Positions 53,140 to 62,578 of a stretch of DNA of 64,000 nt are shown here, piece by piece; positions within the stretch are counted from its first letter, which is position 1, and each line of letters starts with the position of its first letter. The position numbers and the translations under genes are program-made. The stretch is from UBA1413 sp964552955 (GTDB taxonomy: Bacteria > Bacteroidota > Bacteroidia > Bacteroidales > Prolixibacteraceae). The DNA lies in assembly GCA_964552955.1 (NCBI GenBank), contig CAZKIU010000009.1, forward strand, positions 27,331 through 91,330. The letters are read 5' to 3'. The notes beneath the pieces are model-generated. The model was not told where the DNA came from, made no database searches, and was given only the letters and a program-made list of their open reading frames with translations.

Positions 53140-53167
53140 TTGCAGGTCAGTTTTTTTACGAACTTTG
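53140..53167 (+). promoter_or_regulatory. Promoter of the RluB-like gene
   Basis: TTG at 53140-53142, 17 bases, then GAACTTTG at 53160-53167 (seven of eight). Start codon at 53187. Confidence 0.5.
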
Positions 53168-53186
53168 CGGCCTAATAAAAGGCGAT

Positions 53187-54697
53187 ATGAGCAGAGATTT
53201 TCAGGGAGGCCGCAGTGGCCGGGGAAGGCCAGCCGGGAGGGCGGCTTCCAGGGAGCATTCGGCTTCAGGAGGAAAGAGAAGCGGCGGAGCCCCAGGTGGA
53301 GGACCGCGCCGTCAGGGCAGNNNNNNNNNNNNNNNNNNNNNNNNNNNNNNNNNNNNNNNNNNNNNNNNNNNNNNNNNNNNNNNNNNNNNNNNNNNNNNNN
53401 NNNNNNNNNNNNNNNNNNNNCAGGAGGAAAGAGAAGCGGCGGAGCCCCAGGTGGAGGACCGCGCCGTCAGGGCAGTTCCTTTTCACAGGGTGAAGGCAGC
53501 AGGGCAGGTGGTGGTTTCGGCCGTCAGGGCAGCTCTTTTTCACGGGGTGAAGGCAACAGGGCAGGCGGTGGTTTCAGCCGTCAGGGCAGTTCTTTTTCCC
53601 GGGGTGAAGGCAGCAGGGCAGGCGGAGGCTTCAGCCGGCCGGGAGGTTTCTCCGGGGGTGAACGGCCGGGGGGGGGTATACATGCGCCCGGGTCGCGCTT
53701 TTCAGGCTCCGGATCTCGCTTTGGAAGTGGAGAATCGCGTCCCTCATCCTCCGGAACGGCTCCGGGAAGTCATGGGCCCCGCACAGGAGCTCCCGGGGTG
53801 ACCCGCCGGCGTACCCTGGGCGATGAACGGGCCGCAGCCCGCAGGGCAGCCCTTCCTCCCCATGAGAGCAAAGAAGGCTCCAAGAGACTGGTGCTCAAAG
53901 CGGATCAGCGGCCGACACGCCGCCAGCTGCTCAGAGAACTGGGCCATTCCACCGAAAGAAATGAATCCCTCCGCACCCCCGAAAAGGCGGAACTTATCAG
54001 GCTCAACAGGTTCATTGCCAACGCCGGCATCTGTTCACGCCGTGAAGCCGACAAATTCATCGCCGCCGGAGTCGTCACCGTCAATGGCCAGGTGACCACC
54101 GAACTGGGCACCAAAGTCTCACCTACCGATGAAGTCCGCTTTGACAACCGCCTCCTTACTCCGGAACGCAAGGTTTATGTGCTGCTCAACAAACCAAGGG
54201 AAGTGGTCACCACCACCGATGACCCCCATGCCGAACGGACTGTCCTCGACCTGGTCAAGGAGGCCTGTGAAGAACGGATCTACCCGGTGGGGCGACTCGA
54301 CAAAAACACCACCGGGCTCATCCTGCTCACCAACGACGGGGAGCTGTCAAAGAAACTCACCCACCCCAGCCATAAGGTGGAAAAAGTATACCAGGTCACG
54401 CTCGACAAAACCGTCTCGGTAGCCGACATGCAGAAAATCGCCGATGGCATCGAACTGGAAGACGGCTTCATCGCCGCCGACGCCATCGCCTTCGTCGAAG
54501 GGGAAGATAAGGATACCCTGGGCATTGAAATCCACTCAGGAAGGAACCGGATCGTCCGCAGAATATTCGAATCCCTGGGTTATAGGGTCAGATCTCTCGA
54601 CAGAGTCTCCTTTGCCGGACTGACCAAGAAGAACCTTCCGCGGGGAAAATGGAGAATGCTCACCCCCCGTGAGGTATCTTTCCTGAAGATGAAGTAA
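53187..54697 (+). CDS. RluB-type pseudouridine synthase with RG-rich repeat N-terminal extension, interrupted by an assembly gap
   Basis: The ATG at 53187 starts MSRDFQGGRSGRGRPAGR. After a 100-base N gap the catalytic part continues in the next frame, so the gap size is arbitrary. The extension before the gap and about 150 residues after it is basic and Gly/Arg/Ser-rich with 19-residue repeats (RQGSSFSRGEGSRAGGGFS). Then an S4 domain (RLNRFIANAGICSRREADKFI) and the synthase domain with catalytic Asp in YPVGRLDKNTTGLILLTNDGE. It should modify a uridine in 23S rRNA helix 89/90 region. The RG tail could bind RNA. Confidence 0.85.
53321..53420. other. Assembly gap (100 N) flanked by a 55-bp direct repeat
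   Basis: The 55 bases before the gap (53266-53320) are identical to the 55 after it (53421-53475). Frame changes across it. A collapsed tandem repeat is the simplest explanation. Confidence 0.97.
53466..53650 (+). repeat. 57-bp coding tandem repeat (RG-rich tail)
   Basis: Three consecutive units beginning CGTCAGGGCAG and a fourth truncated one, each encoding 19 residues (RQGSSFS-x-GEG-x-RAGGGF-x). They differ only at a few codons (Gln/Arg, Ser/Asn, Gly/Ser). Confidence 0.85.
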
Positions 54698-54764
54698 AAG
54701 AAGCTGCCGAAAAACACCTTTTCTTCTGTAATCGCAGACGCATATCCCTTACTAATATCCTGAT

Positions 54765-55256
54765 TTGGAAAAGGAGTTTCTGGAAATAATCAGGGCCAAC
54801 CAGGGAATCATCCACAAGGTCTGCAATATCTATTGCGATGAGGAGGAGGATCGTAACGATCTTTTTCAGGAGATTCTTGCCCAGTTGTGGAAATCGTACC
54901 CTTCCTTCCGGAAGGAGTCGAAATTCACGACCTGGATGTACCGTGTGGCGCTCAATACAGCCATTACCTCCTTCAAAAAAGTCCGCCGTTTTTCCGGATT
55001 CAGCCGGCTGTCGGGTGAGAGTCTGCAGATTGCCGATGAGACCCCATCCGCCGAGGCTGAAGAGAACCTTATCCTGCTGAGACAGGCCGTGGCCCATCTC
55101 AGTGGAGTTGAGAAATCCATCATCCTTCTCTTTCTCGAAGAAAAAAGCTACGAGGAGATTGCAGAAATTACTGGGATCACCCAGAATTATGTCAGGGTAA
55201 AGATGAACCGGATTAAAAAGAAACTCAGGATACTTATGACCTCAGAAGATGAATGA
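54765..55256 (+). CDS. ECF-family RNA polymerase sigma factor
   Basis: 163 residues from a TTG start at 54765; no upstream ATG fits. Region 2: NIYCDEEEDRNDLFQEILAQLWKSYPSF and KFTTWMYRVALNTAITSFKK. Region 4: KSYEEIAEITGITQNYVRVKMNRIKKKL. It overlaps the membrane-protein gene by eight bases, the usual sigma/anti-sigma arrangement in Bacteroidota. Confidence 0.92.
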   Translation: MEKEFLEIIRANQGIIHKVCNIYCDEEEDRNDLFQEILAQLWKSYPSFRKESKFTTWMYRVALNTAITSFKKVRRFSGFSRLSGESLQIADETPSAEAEENLILLRQAVAHLSGVEKSIILLFLEEKSYEEIAEITGITQNYVRVKMNRIKKKLRILMTSEDE

Positions 55257-55944
55257 AATGGATATAAAAGATCTGCGAAAAGCATGGAACAGCCTGACCG
55301 CCAAGAGCTCGGAGCAGCGGATGCTGAATGAGGAGCAGATCCGGAGTATGCTGGGCCGCAGAACCACCACTCTGCTTGACCGTATCGACCGCAATGTCAG
55401 GATTGGGTTGATTCTCCTGCTGGCTGTCGTGGTCGTTCTGGGGGTTGCGGAATTCCTGCCTCTGATGGTCAGGAACTCCGGCGAACCCCTCACCGGAGAA
55501 ATCCCCGCCTGGCTCAGAACCATTGACCTGGGGGTCAGCTTGCTGATAATCACCCTTTTCATCGCTTTCTCCCTCCACTACCGTAAAATGCGCAACACCT
55601 GCCGCCAGGTGTGTGACCTGCGCCATACCCTGATGAAAATCATCGGGGTGCTTACCCTCTACCGCCGCCTCTTTGGGCTGGCCCTGATCATCATCCTCCT
55701 GGAATCGGGCACAGGCTTTACCGCAGGTTTCTTTACCAGTGTAACCCAGAACCATACGCTGGAAGGCTTTTTCATCCCTACCCTGGTCATGGGGCTGTTG
55801 CTGATCCTGCTGATTACCGGGTTTTTGTTTTTATTGCTGCGCTGGGTCTTCCGGAAGGTCTACGGCAATTATCTCGACCAGCTCAGGGCTACCCTGGCTG
55901 AACTCGATGACCTCCCCAAAGAAACCAATCATCCACAGGAATAA
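55249..55944 (+). CDS. Four-segment membrane protein, candidate anti-sigma partner
   Basis: 231 residues. A cytosolic helical N-terminus of about 50 residues (DIKDLRKAWNSL, a start seen in many Bacteroidota ECF partners) is followed by four membrane segments (about 51-70, 94-110, 138-158, 178-203) and an acidic tail (LDDLPKETNHPQE). No zinc-binding anti-sigma motif (HxxxCxxC). The eight-base overlap with the sigma gene suggests it holds or senses for that sigma factor; this is inference from context. Confidence 0.75.
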   Translation: MNEMDIKDLRKAWNSLTAKSSEQRMLNEEQIRSMLGRRTTTLLDRIDRNVRIGLILLLAVVVVLGVAEFLPLMVRNSGEPLTGEIPAWLRTIDLGVSLLIITLFIAFSLHYRKMRNTCRQVCDLRHTLMKIIGVLTLYRRLFGLALIIILLESGTGFTAGFFTSVTQNHTLEGFFIPTLVMGLLLILLITGFLFLLLRWVFRKVYGNYLDQLRATLAELDDLPKETNHPQE

Positions 55945-55984
55945 TCAACGCAATGGCTGAAGCCGATGATCACGGTGAAAATCC

Positions 55985-55992
55985 TAACTTTG
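55985..55992 (+). promoter_or_regulatory. -7 element of the phosphohexomutase gene
   Basis: TAACTTTG, a perfect TAnnTTTG, 21 bases upstream of the ATG at 56014. No TTG at -33. Confidence 0.55.
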
Positions 55993-56013
55993 CAGTATTA
56001 AACCATCCAGATT

Positions 56014-57402
56014 ATGACCCTGATCAAATCGATTTCCGGCATCCGGGGGACCATAGGAGGCCGCCCCGGCGAGGGCCTCAGTCCACTTGACGTGGTAAAA
56101 TTTACAGCGGCCTATGCCACCTGGGCCACACACCGCAGGAAGAAAGGCCCGGTAACCATCGTGGTAGGGCGTGACGCCCGTCTTTCAGGGCCTATGGTAA
56201 GTTCCCTGGTGATCTCCACCCTGGTAGGGATGGGCTGCCATGTGATAGACATCGGCATGGCCACCACCCCCACTACCGAAATCGCGGTGACCGGAGAACA
56301 GGCCGACGGAGGCATCATCCTCACGGCCAGCCATAATCCCAAACAATGGAATGCCCTTAAGCTCCTTAACGAAAAAGGAGAATTCCTCTCCGCCGCTGAC
56401 GGAGAGCGGGTGCTCCAGATCGCGGCTGACGAATCGTTTTCTTTCGCCACCGTGGATGACCTGGGAAGCATGGTATGCAAGGACTACACTTCCCGTCATA
56501 TTGAGCTGGTCAAAGCACTGGAACTGGTCGACACGGAAGCGATCAGGGCCGCCGGCTTCACGGTCGCCGTGGATGCCGTTAATTCGGTGGGAGGCATTGC
56601 CCTGCCCCGCCTGCTCAGGGAACTGGGGGTCAAAAAGGTCGTGGAGATCAACTGTGAGCCGACGGGTCATTTTGCCCACAATCCGGAACCCCTGGCCGCA
56701 CATCTGGAAGAGACCTGCCGTATCATCCGTGAAAGCGGCGTGGATGTAGGTTTTGTAACAGACCCCGACGTCGACCGGCTGGCCATCATCAACGAGGATG
56801 GCTCCCTCTTTAACGAAGAATACACGCTGGTCGCCTGTGCCGATTACGTGCTGGGGCACACACCTGGCAACACGGTTTCCAACCTCTCCTCCAGCCGGGC
56901 CTTGCGCGACATTACCCTCAGCCATGGCGGTTCCTATGCCGCTTCGGCCGTCGGTGAAGTGAACGTGGTCAGGGTCATGAAGGAGACCGGCGCCATCATC
57001 GGCGGAGAAGGCAACGGCGGGATCATCTATCCTGCAAGCCATTATGGCCGCGACGCCCTGGTGGGGGTCGCCCTCTTCCTCAGCCATCTCGCCCGCTCAG
57101 CCCAGAAATGCTCCGCCCTGCGCCGCAGGTACCCCGACTATTTCACCTCCAAGAACAAAATCGAATTGACACCCGGTATCGATACCGACCGGCTACTGGC
57201 AGAAATCAAAGCGCTCTACAAAAAGGAGAAGATCACCGATATCGACGGGGTCAAAATCGACTTTCCCGAATCGTGGGTCCATTTGCGCAAATCGAACACC
57301 GAACCCATTATTCGCATTTATGCGGAAGCACGAACGGAGGCCGAAGCCGACCAACTGGCCCTGAAGATGATCCAGGAGATCAAAAACCAGGCGGGACTCT
57401 GA
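56014..57402 (+). CDS. Phosphoglucosamine/phosphomannomutase
   Basis: 462 residues of the alpha-D-phosphohexomutase family. Catalytic phosphoserine S106 in TASHNPKQWNALK, metal-binding DPDVDR at 250-255, sugar-binding GEGNGG, and the phosphate-binding loop RKSNTEPIIRIY near the C-terminus. The N-terminus ISGIRGTIGG is as in GlmM-type enzymes, which convert glucosamine-6-phosphate to glucosamine-1-phosphate for UDP-GlcNAc; a phosphomannomutase role cannot be excluded. Cytosolic, own promoter, convergent with the aldo/keto reductase gene. Confidence 0.92.
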   Translation: MTLIKSISGIRGTIGGRPGEGLSPLDVVKFTAAYATWATHRRKKGPVTIVVGRDARLSGPMVSSLVISTLVGMGCHVIDIGMATTPTTEIAVTGEQADGGIILTASHNPKQWNALKLLNEKGEFLSAADGERVLQIAADESFSFATVDDLGSMVCKDYTSRHIELVKALELVDTEAIRAAGFTVAVDAVNSVGGIALPRLLRELGVKKVVEINCEPTGHFAHNPEPLAAHLEETCRIIRESGVDVGFVTDPDVDRLAIINEDGSLFNEEYTLVACADYVLGHTPGNTVSNLSSSRALRDITLSHGGSYAASAVGEVNVVRVMKETGAIIGGEGNGGIIYPASHYGRDALVGVALFLSHLARSAQKCSALRRRYPDYFTSKNKIELTPGIDTDRLLAEIKALYKKEKITDIDGVKIDFPESWVHLRKSNTEPIIRIYAEARTEAEADQLALKMIQEIKNQAGL

Positions 57403-57439
57403 CCGCAAGAAAGCGTCATCGCGCCTGGATAGGGTTGTC

Positions 57440-58264
57440 TCAGAAGTTAAAATTGTCGGGGTCGGCGCCAGTGCGGAAATGGCGGTCGAGACGGTCGATC
57501 CGGGCCATGTCTTCCCCGGAAATCTCAAAATCAAAGAGATCGGCATTGGAGAGTATTCTTTCGGCATGAACCGACTTGGGAATAGTGACGATTCCCTTCT
57601 GAAGTTCCCAGCGCAAGGTAATCTGTACGGGGCTTTTCCCATATTTGGCCGCCAGGGCCTGCAAAACAGGATCCTCGTTGACCTGCCCGCGCACAATGGG
57701 GCTCCAGGCTTCCACCTGAATTTGATGTGACCTACAAAATTCCTGTAATTCAGGCTGCTGCAGATAGGGATGGAACTCCACCTGGTTGACTACAGGCTTG
57801 AACCGGCACACCGGGAATAACTCCTCCAGGTGATGGATCAGGAAGTTGCTTACTCCAATGGCTTTGATCCGCCCCGAAACGTAAATCTCTTCCATCGCCT
57901 TCCAGGTTTCCAGGGAAAGAGGCCCTTTGGGCCAGTGAATCAGATAAAGATCGATATAATCGGTGTCGAGCCGCTCAATGCTGTCATTGAATGCGTCAAA
58001 GGTCGTCTCATACCCCTGGTCCGAATTCCAAATCTTGGAGGTGATGAAAACCTCGCTGCGGGGGAGGCCGCTCTGCCTGATTGCCCGGCCTACTCCCCTT
58101 TCGTTGCCATAAACGGCCGCCGTGTCGATATGCCTGTAACCTGCCTCCAGGGCCGTTAATACCGCCGACTCTACCTCATGGCCCTCCTTGCTGCGGAAAA
58201 CCCCCAGCCCAAACCGAGGCATTTTGTACCCATTACTCAGGCTTACAGTTGATTGAATATCCAT
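57440..58264 (-). CDS. Aldo/keto reductase
   Basis: 274 residues, single-domain TIM barrel. Catalytic tetrad: Asp in HIDTAAVYGNE with its Tyr, Lys in FITSKIWN, His in YLIHWP. NADPH-binding near the C-terminus (IPKSVHAERILSN). The sequence is the 2,5-diketo-D-gluconate reductase/YvgN type, which reduces small aldehydes and ketones; the physiological substrate is unclear. Cytosolic. It is convergent with the mutase gene and divergent from lysC. Confidence 0.93.
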   Translation of the reverse strand: MDIQSTVSLSNGYKMPRFGLGVFRSKEGHEVESAVLTALEAGYRHIDTAAVYGNERGVGRAIRQSGLPRSEVFITSKIWNSDQGYETTFDAFNDSIERLDTDYIDLYLIHWPKGPLSLETWKAMEEIYVSGRIKAIGVSNFLIHHLEELFPVCRFKPVVNQVEFHPYLQQPELQEFCRSHQIQVEAWSPIVRGQVNEDPVLQALAAKYGKSPVQITLRWELQKGIVTIPKSVHAERILSNADLFDFEISGEDMARIDRLDRHFRTGADPDNFNF

Positions 58265-58366
58265 AACACACCGCGGTTTAATGATTTACTACCGACAATA
58301 TACACTTTTTTTTAAAACAGTTCCTTTCAGTTGATCCTGCTTTCATGCTCCGATATTTAAAAATCG

Positions 58367-58374
58367 TAGTTTTG
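58367..58374 (+). promoter_or_regulatory. -7 element of the aspartate kinase gene
   Basis: TAGTTTTG, a perfect TAnnTTTG, 21 bases upstream of the ATG at 58396. No TTG at -33; no lysine riboswitch seen in the 131-base gap. Confidence 0.5.
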
Positions 58375-58395
58375 TACCCGAAATAAGCATTAAAA

Positions 58396-59643
58396 ATGAA
58401 GGTATACAAGTTTGGGGGAGCCTCAGTGAAGGATGCCGCAGGGATCCGCAATGTGGCTTCTATCATATCGCAATGTCCTGATGAACTGATTGTCGTGGTG
58501 TCGGCCATGGGAAAAACCACCAATCTGCTGGAGACCCTGGTGAAGGCCCATTTCAACGGATGGGATGAGACCTGGGAGATCTTTGCTGAATTCAGCAAAT
58601 CGCACCTGGAGATTGCCGCGGAACTTTTCGGGCCTGACAGGATTCCAGAGGCCTTCCACAACATGCTCGCCGAAGTACGTAAAAAGCTCGACCTTCCCCC
58701 TTCCTTGCTTTACGATTTTGAATACGACCAGTTCATATGCTACGGGGAGTTATTCTCTTCGCTGATCATGAGCCATTATCTGGAGGCCACGGGGCAGCCG
58801 AACCGCTGGATCGACATCCGGTTGAGCCTCCGTACCGACGACAACTACCGCGATGCCACGGTCAACTGGAAATGGACCGAGATGCTGGTTAACAACACTT
58901 TCCAGTTCAACAACACACGCATGTACATCACCCAGGGGTTCATCGGTTCTACGGTGACCAACCTGACAACCTCCCTGGGGCGCGAAGGATCGGACTACAC
59001 CGCCGCCATCCTGGCCAACCTGCTGAACGCCGAAAGCGTCACGATCTGGAAAGACGTTCCGGGCGTCCTCAATGCCGATCCCAAACTCTTTGCCGATACC
59101 GTCCTGCTCAGGGAACTCTCCTACCGTGAAGCCGTGGAAATGACCCACTCCGGGGCCCAGGTGATCCATCCCAAAACGATGAAACCCCTGCACAATAAAA
59201 ATATTCCCCTCCACGTCAGGTCTTTCCTGAATCCCTCCGAACCGGGGACCATCATCCACCAGGTGGATCATCTGCTGGAGCTGACCCCGGTATTTATCCT
59301 CCGCGGAAATCAGGTGCTTATCACCTTCTCACCCTGCGATTTTTCGTTTATTACCCCTGAAGATATCTCCAGGGTTTTTGCCCTGGTATCCGGAAAGGGA
59401 CTGAAGGTCAATATGATCCAGAAGACAGCCATTGACCTGAATCTGCTGGTCGATGCCCCGGAGATGGGCTTGGAAACCATCATCCTCGACCTGAGAAAGG
59501 ATTATGAGGTGAAATACAACACCGGACTGATGCTGATCACCATCAGGCATTACACATCGGAATCGATTGAAAGACTGACCGCCGGCAAAAAGATTTTCAT
59601 CGAACAGTACAGCCGTCTGACCGCCAAAATCGCCGTGCAATAA
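58396..59643 (+). CDS. lysC: Aspartate kinase (monofunctional)
   Basis: Phosphorylates aspartate, the first step to lysine, threonine and methionine. 415 residues. VYKFGGASVKDA at the N-terminus is the kinase signature; VVSAMGKTTN, GFIGSTVTNLTTSLGREGSDYTAAI and HSGAQVIHPKTM complete the catalytic domain. Residues about 310-415 are ACT-type regulatory segments, so feedback inhibition is likely. No homoserine dehydrogenase domain. Stop codon TAA lies inside the palindrome ATAACCGGTTAT (59640-59651). The metF gene follows after 43 bases, consistent with methionine supply. Confidence 0.95.
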   Translation: MKVYKFGGASVKDAAGIRNVASIISQCPDELIVVVSAMGKTTNLLETLVKAHFNGWDETWEIFAEFSKSHLEIAAELFGPDRIPEAFHNMLAEVRKKLDLPPSLLYDFEYDQFICYGELFSSLIMSHYLEATGQPNRWIDIRLSLRTDDNYRDATVNWKWTEMLVNNTFQFNNTRMYITQGFIGSTVTNLTTSLGREGSDYTAAILANLLNAESVTIWKDVPGVLNADPKLFADTVLLRELSYREAVEMTHSGAQVIHPKTMKPLHNKNIPLHVRSFLNPSEPGTIIHQVDHLLELTPVFILRGNQVLITFSPCDFSFITPEDISRVFALVSGKGLKVNMIQKTAIDLNLLVDAPEMGLETIILDLRKDYEVKYNTGLMLITIRHYTSESIERLTAGKKIFIEQYSRLTAKIAVQ

Positions 59644-59686
59644 CCGGTTATCATTTCGGACAAGTAAATAATTAACAATTACACAA

Positions 59687-60640
59687 GTGAAAGTTACAGA
59701 TGCCCTGGTCCAGAGCGGCCGCACCATCCTCTCCTTTGAACTGTTGCCTCCGCTGAAGGGGAGCGATGCAACCCGTATATACCAAACCATTGAGAACCTG
59801 TTGGAGTTCGACCCTAAATTTATCAACATCACCACGCATCGTGATGAGATTGAATTCAGGGAGCGCCCCGATGGAGCCATAGAGCGGAGGGTGGTGCGCA
59901 AAAGACCGGGAACGGTGGCCATAGCCGCCGCCATCCAGCACAAGTACGGCATTCCGGTGGTCCCTCATATTGTCTGTGGAGGATTCACCCGCAGTGAAAC
60001 CGAACATGTGTTGATCGACCTTCACTTCCTGGGGATAGAAAACGTTCTGGCCCTGAGGGGCGACGGGCTCAAGGGGGAATCGGTCTTCCGTCCTGAACCC
60101 GCGGGCAACACCCATGCCATCGACCTGGTCCAACAGATCACCCAACTGAAAAAGGGAATCTACCTCGATCCTGCACTTAAAAACACCACTCCCTTGGATT
60201 TCTGCGTCGGGGTAGCCGGCTATCCCGAGAAACATGCCGAAGCCCCCAATCTGGAGACCGACCTCTGCTACCTGCGGCAAAAAGTGGAAGCCGGTGCCGA
60301 TTATATCGTTACTCAGATGTTTTTCGACAACCAGGTGTACTTTGATTTCGTGAAGAGATGCCGCGAGATGGGCATCACCGTTCCCATCATTCCGGGCATC
60401 AAGCCCATCGCCCTGATGAACCAGTTGACGGTATTGCCCAAGATTTTCAGCATTTCACTCCCCTCCGACCTCAGCAAAGCCCTCCACGGGTGTAAAACCG
60501 ACGATCAGGCCCGGCAGGCCGGCACCGAATGGGCCATCCACCAGGCCAGGGAACTCATCGCCGCAGGAGTGCCCGGACTGCATATCTACACTTACGGCCT
60601 CTCCGACAATGTAAAGGAAATCGCTAAAGCCATCTTCTGA
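59687..60640 (+). CDS. metF: Methylenetetrahydrofolate reductase
   Basis: Reduces 5,10-methylene-THF to 5-methyl-THF for methionine synthesis, with FAD. 317 residues from a GTG start (VKVTDALVQSG). Motifs: FELLPPLKG near residue 20 carrying the active-site Glu, PHIVCGGFTRSE, NVLALRGDG, and GADYIVTQMFFDNQVYFDF with IPIIPGIKPI following. Cytosolic TIM barrel. Probably in one unit with lysC. It is convergent with the first GH26 gene, 18 bases apart; no terminator is seen. Confidence 0.95.
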   Translation: MKVTDALVQSGRTILSFELLPPLKGSDATRIYQTIENLLEFDPKFINITTHRDEIEFRERPDGAIERRVVRKRPGTVAIAAAIQHKYGIPVVPHIVCGGFTRSETEHVLIDLHFLGIENVLALRGDGLKGESVFRPEPAGNTHAIDLVQQITQLKKGIYLDPALKNTTPLDFCVGVAGYPEKHAEAPNLETDLCYLRQKVEAGADYIVTQMFFDNQVYFDFVKRCREMGITVPIIPGIKPIALMNQLTVLPKIFSISLPSDLSKALHGCKTDDQARQAGTEWAIHQARELIAAGVPGLHIYTYGLSDNVKEIAKAIF

Positions 60641-60658
60641 CGACCATCACCCTTTCTA

Positions 60659-62536
60659 TCACAATCTGATAAAGTCAAGCAGATCAGACGAATGGTTCTG
60701 ACTGATATTCAAGAGGTAGTACCCGGGCAGTAATTCTGAAACGTCGATTCTGAACGGATTGGAGGTGACCTCTTTCCGCATCAGGATGGATCCGGAAAGG
60801 TCGTAGACGGTGATTCCGGCTTCCTCCCCCGGATGGATCATCTTCAATTGCACCTGGAGGTAGTCGATGCAGGGGACCGGGTAAAGGAGAGCTCCGGTGG
60901 ATTCCCTGACAGCACCGGCCGAGGTGGAGGGGGCCACCGCCACATGAAAGCTGACCCGGGTCGATTGTCCGCAGTTATTGGTGAAGCGGGCGGTGTAAAT
61001 CACGGAATCGCGGGGATAAACCGTGATTTCCCGGGAAGAGGAGCCCGACCCCTCCACCCATTTCCATGTTCCGCCGGTTAAAGGCAAAGGGCTCAGGCGG
61101 AGGTATTGGCCTGCCGGAACGGTCACCACACTATCGTAAGCCCAGTTCGACCCCTGGACCTGGAAGCGGGGGACCAGAGCCACCCGGGAACAGGTGTCGG
61201 CCACCGGGTATACCACCGTGGAGGCGGCACCGCAGTGGTTGATGAATACACCTTTGGCTGCCCCGGGAGTCTCCAGAAGAATGGTCTGGACTGCCGCAGG
61301 GCCCGTGGTCCCCAGTCCACTCCAGCTCCATACCCCGGCATCCGTCACATGAGGCTCCAGGTAGGCCTTGCTGCCGGCTAAACGGTTCAGGTAAGTACCC
61401 TGTTCTGCCTCCCCTTCGTCTATTCTCCGGTAGGGCACTATTTCACTGGAGCGGCAACTGTCGCGGGCCCACCCGTAATACTCCATGATGGGGGGCACCT
61501 CATCAAGCGTCACCACCAGAGGATGCTGATACACCTTCTTCAGATACTCCTTATCCACCCCTGCCAGCCAGTCGGTATGCCACTCCATCCACCACGACCA
61601 CATAACCCCTTGCCTGAGGCATTCATCGGGATCGGGAGGAATCCCGCATTCATGGTAGGCCAGGGGAAACTGGTCCCGGCTGACCTCCTTTGATTTCCTG
61701 AACATCTCAGGCTGGGGACCGTTGCCACTGTTGTAGGTGTCGGCCCCCACCACATCCACGTACTGGTCGCCCGGATACCATGCCGGGTCAACCGTGGCGG
61801 TATAACACAAGACCCAGATGAGGTTATCGAGGCCCCGCTCATGCACATAATAATCATACATGGTGGTCCACAACCGCTTAAATGCAGCCGCTCCCTGTTT
61901 GCTCCACCAGAACCAGTTGCCGTCGAATTCATGAAACGGCCTCCACAACACGGGAACATGGGCATCCTCCAGTTGTTGCAGCAGATCGGCCTTCATGCGC
62001 AGTTCCTTCCAGAAGGCGGTATACTCTGCTGTACCCTCCGTGAAACAGCGGCTGATATCGATGGTCATCTTGCTCTGTTCATAGCCATCCCCCTTGGTAG
62101 GAGCTCCCCAGTGCCACATGATGGTGGGAATCCCTCCGGCTTTCCACCAAATGATGGCCCGTTGCACCTCTCCCGCATTGTCGGATTGGTGCATCAAGTC
62201 CATCCCCCTCAGTACCGGCTGCTTCCCGGTATGGGTTTTAAGGTAGGCCAGCTCATCGATGCCCCAGGGCGAGTCCTGTTGTCCCGAGAGGATCAGCTTT
62301 CCTTTCATGTCAAGCAAATAGCGGTACACGGCCTGGGCTTCCCGCGATGGACGGGGGGTTGAAAGGGTATCTCTCCATCCGCCGATGTCCGCCGCAGCGA
62401 ATCCGGCTTCACCATAGGCAGCACTTGCCGGGGTGCTTCCGGGGAAAACCCCTTCAGCGGAGACGGAAAAAGAAAGAAGAACAGTAAATGCCAGAAGCCC
62501 TAATAAGCTCTGGGTAACACAGATGATTTTTAACAT
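60659..62536 (-). CDS. GH26 beta-mannanase-like enzyme with T9SS sorting domain
   Basis: 625 residues from the ATG at 62536 (nine more codons upstream are in frame). Signal peptide to about SAEG. GH26 domain (about 60-340) with acid/base Glu203 in WRPFHEFDGNWFWW and nucleophile Glu296 in AYHECG. A beta-sandwich region follows (about 370-540), and the last 75 residues (LLYPVPCIDYLQVQL.., ending LLDFIRL) are a T9SS type A sorting domain. The product should be secreted by T9SS and act on mannan or glucomannan. It lies 42 bases downstream of the lipoprotein GH26 gene. Confidence 0.92.
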   Translation of the reverse strand: MLKIICVTQSLLGLLAFTVLLSFSVSAEGVFPGSTPASAAYGEAGFAAADIGGWRDTLSTPRPSREAQAVYRYLLDMKGKLILSGQQDSPWGIDELAYLKTHTGKQPVLRGMDLMHQSDNAGEVQRAIIWWKAGGIPTIMWHWGAPTKGDGYEQSKMTIDISRCFTEGTAEYTAFWKELRMKADLLQQLEDAHVPVLWRPFHEFDGNWFWWSKQGAAAFKRLWTTMYDYYVHERGLDNLIWVLCYTATVDPAWYPGDQYVDVVGADTYNSGNGPQPEMFRKSKEVSRDQFPLAYHECGIPPDPDECLRQGVMWSWWMEWHTDWLAGVDKEYLKKVYQHPLVVTLDEVPPIMEYYGWARDSCRSSEIVPYRRIDEGEAEQGTYLNRLAGSKAYLEPHVTDAGVWSWSGLGTTGPAAVQTILLETPGAAKGVFINHCGAASTVVYPVADTCSRVALVPRFQVQGSNWAYDSVVTVPAGQYLRLSPLPLTGGTWKWVEGSGSSSREITVYPRDSVIYTARFTNNCGQSTRVSFHVAVAPSTSAGAVRESTGALLYPVPCIDYLQVQLKMIHPGEEAGITVYDLSGSILMRKEVTSNPFRIDVSELLPGYYLLNISQNHSSDLLDFIRL

Positions 62537-62578
62537 AAGATTACGATCGGAAGGTGGTTGCAAAAAGGATGCATATTT

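Noticed and set aside
53321..53420. Frameshift in the RluB-like gene
   Set aside because: Same reason: an arbitrary 100-N gap inside a tandem repeat, with intact frames on both sides.
58265..58395. Lysine or SAM riboswitch upstream of lysC/metF
   Set aside because: The gap is too short and shows none of the conserved helices; only a -7 element is visible.
59640..59651. Palindrome ATAACCGGTTAT at the end of lysC as an operator
   Set aside because: It includes the stop codon and is short; no promoter lies next to it and no second copy was noticed.
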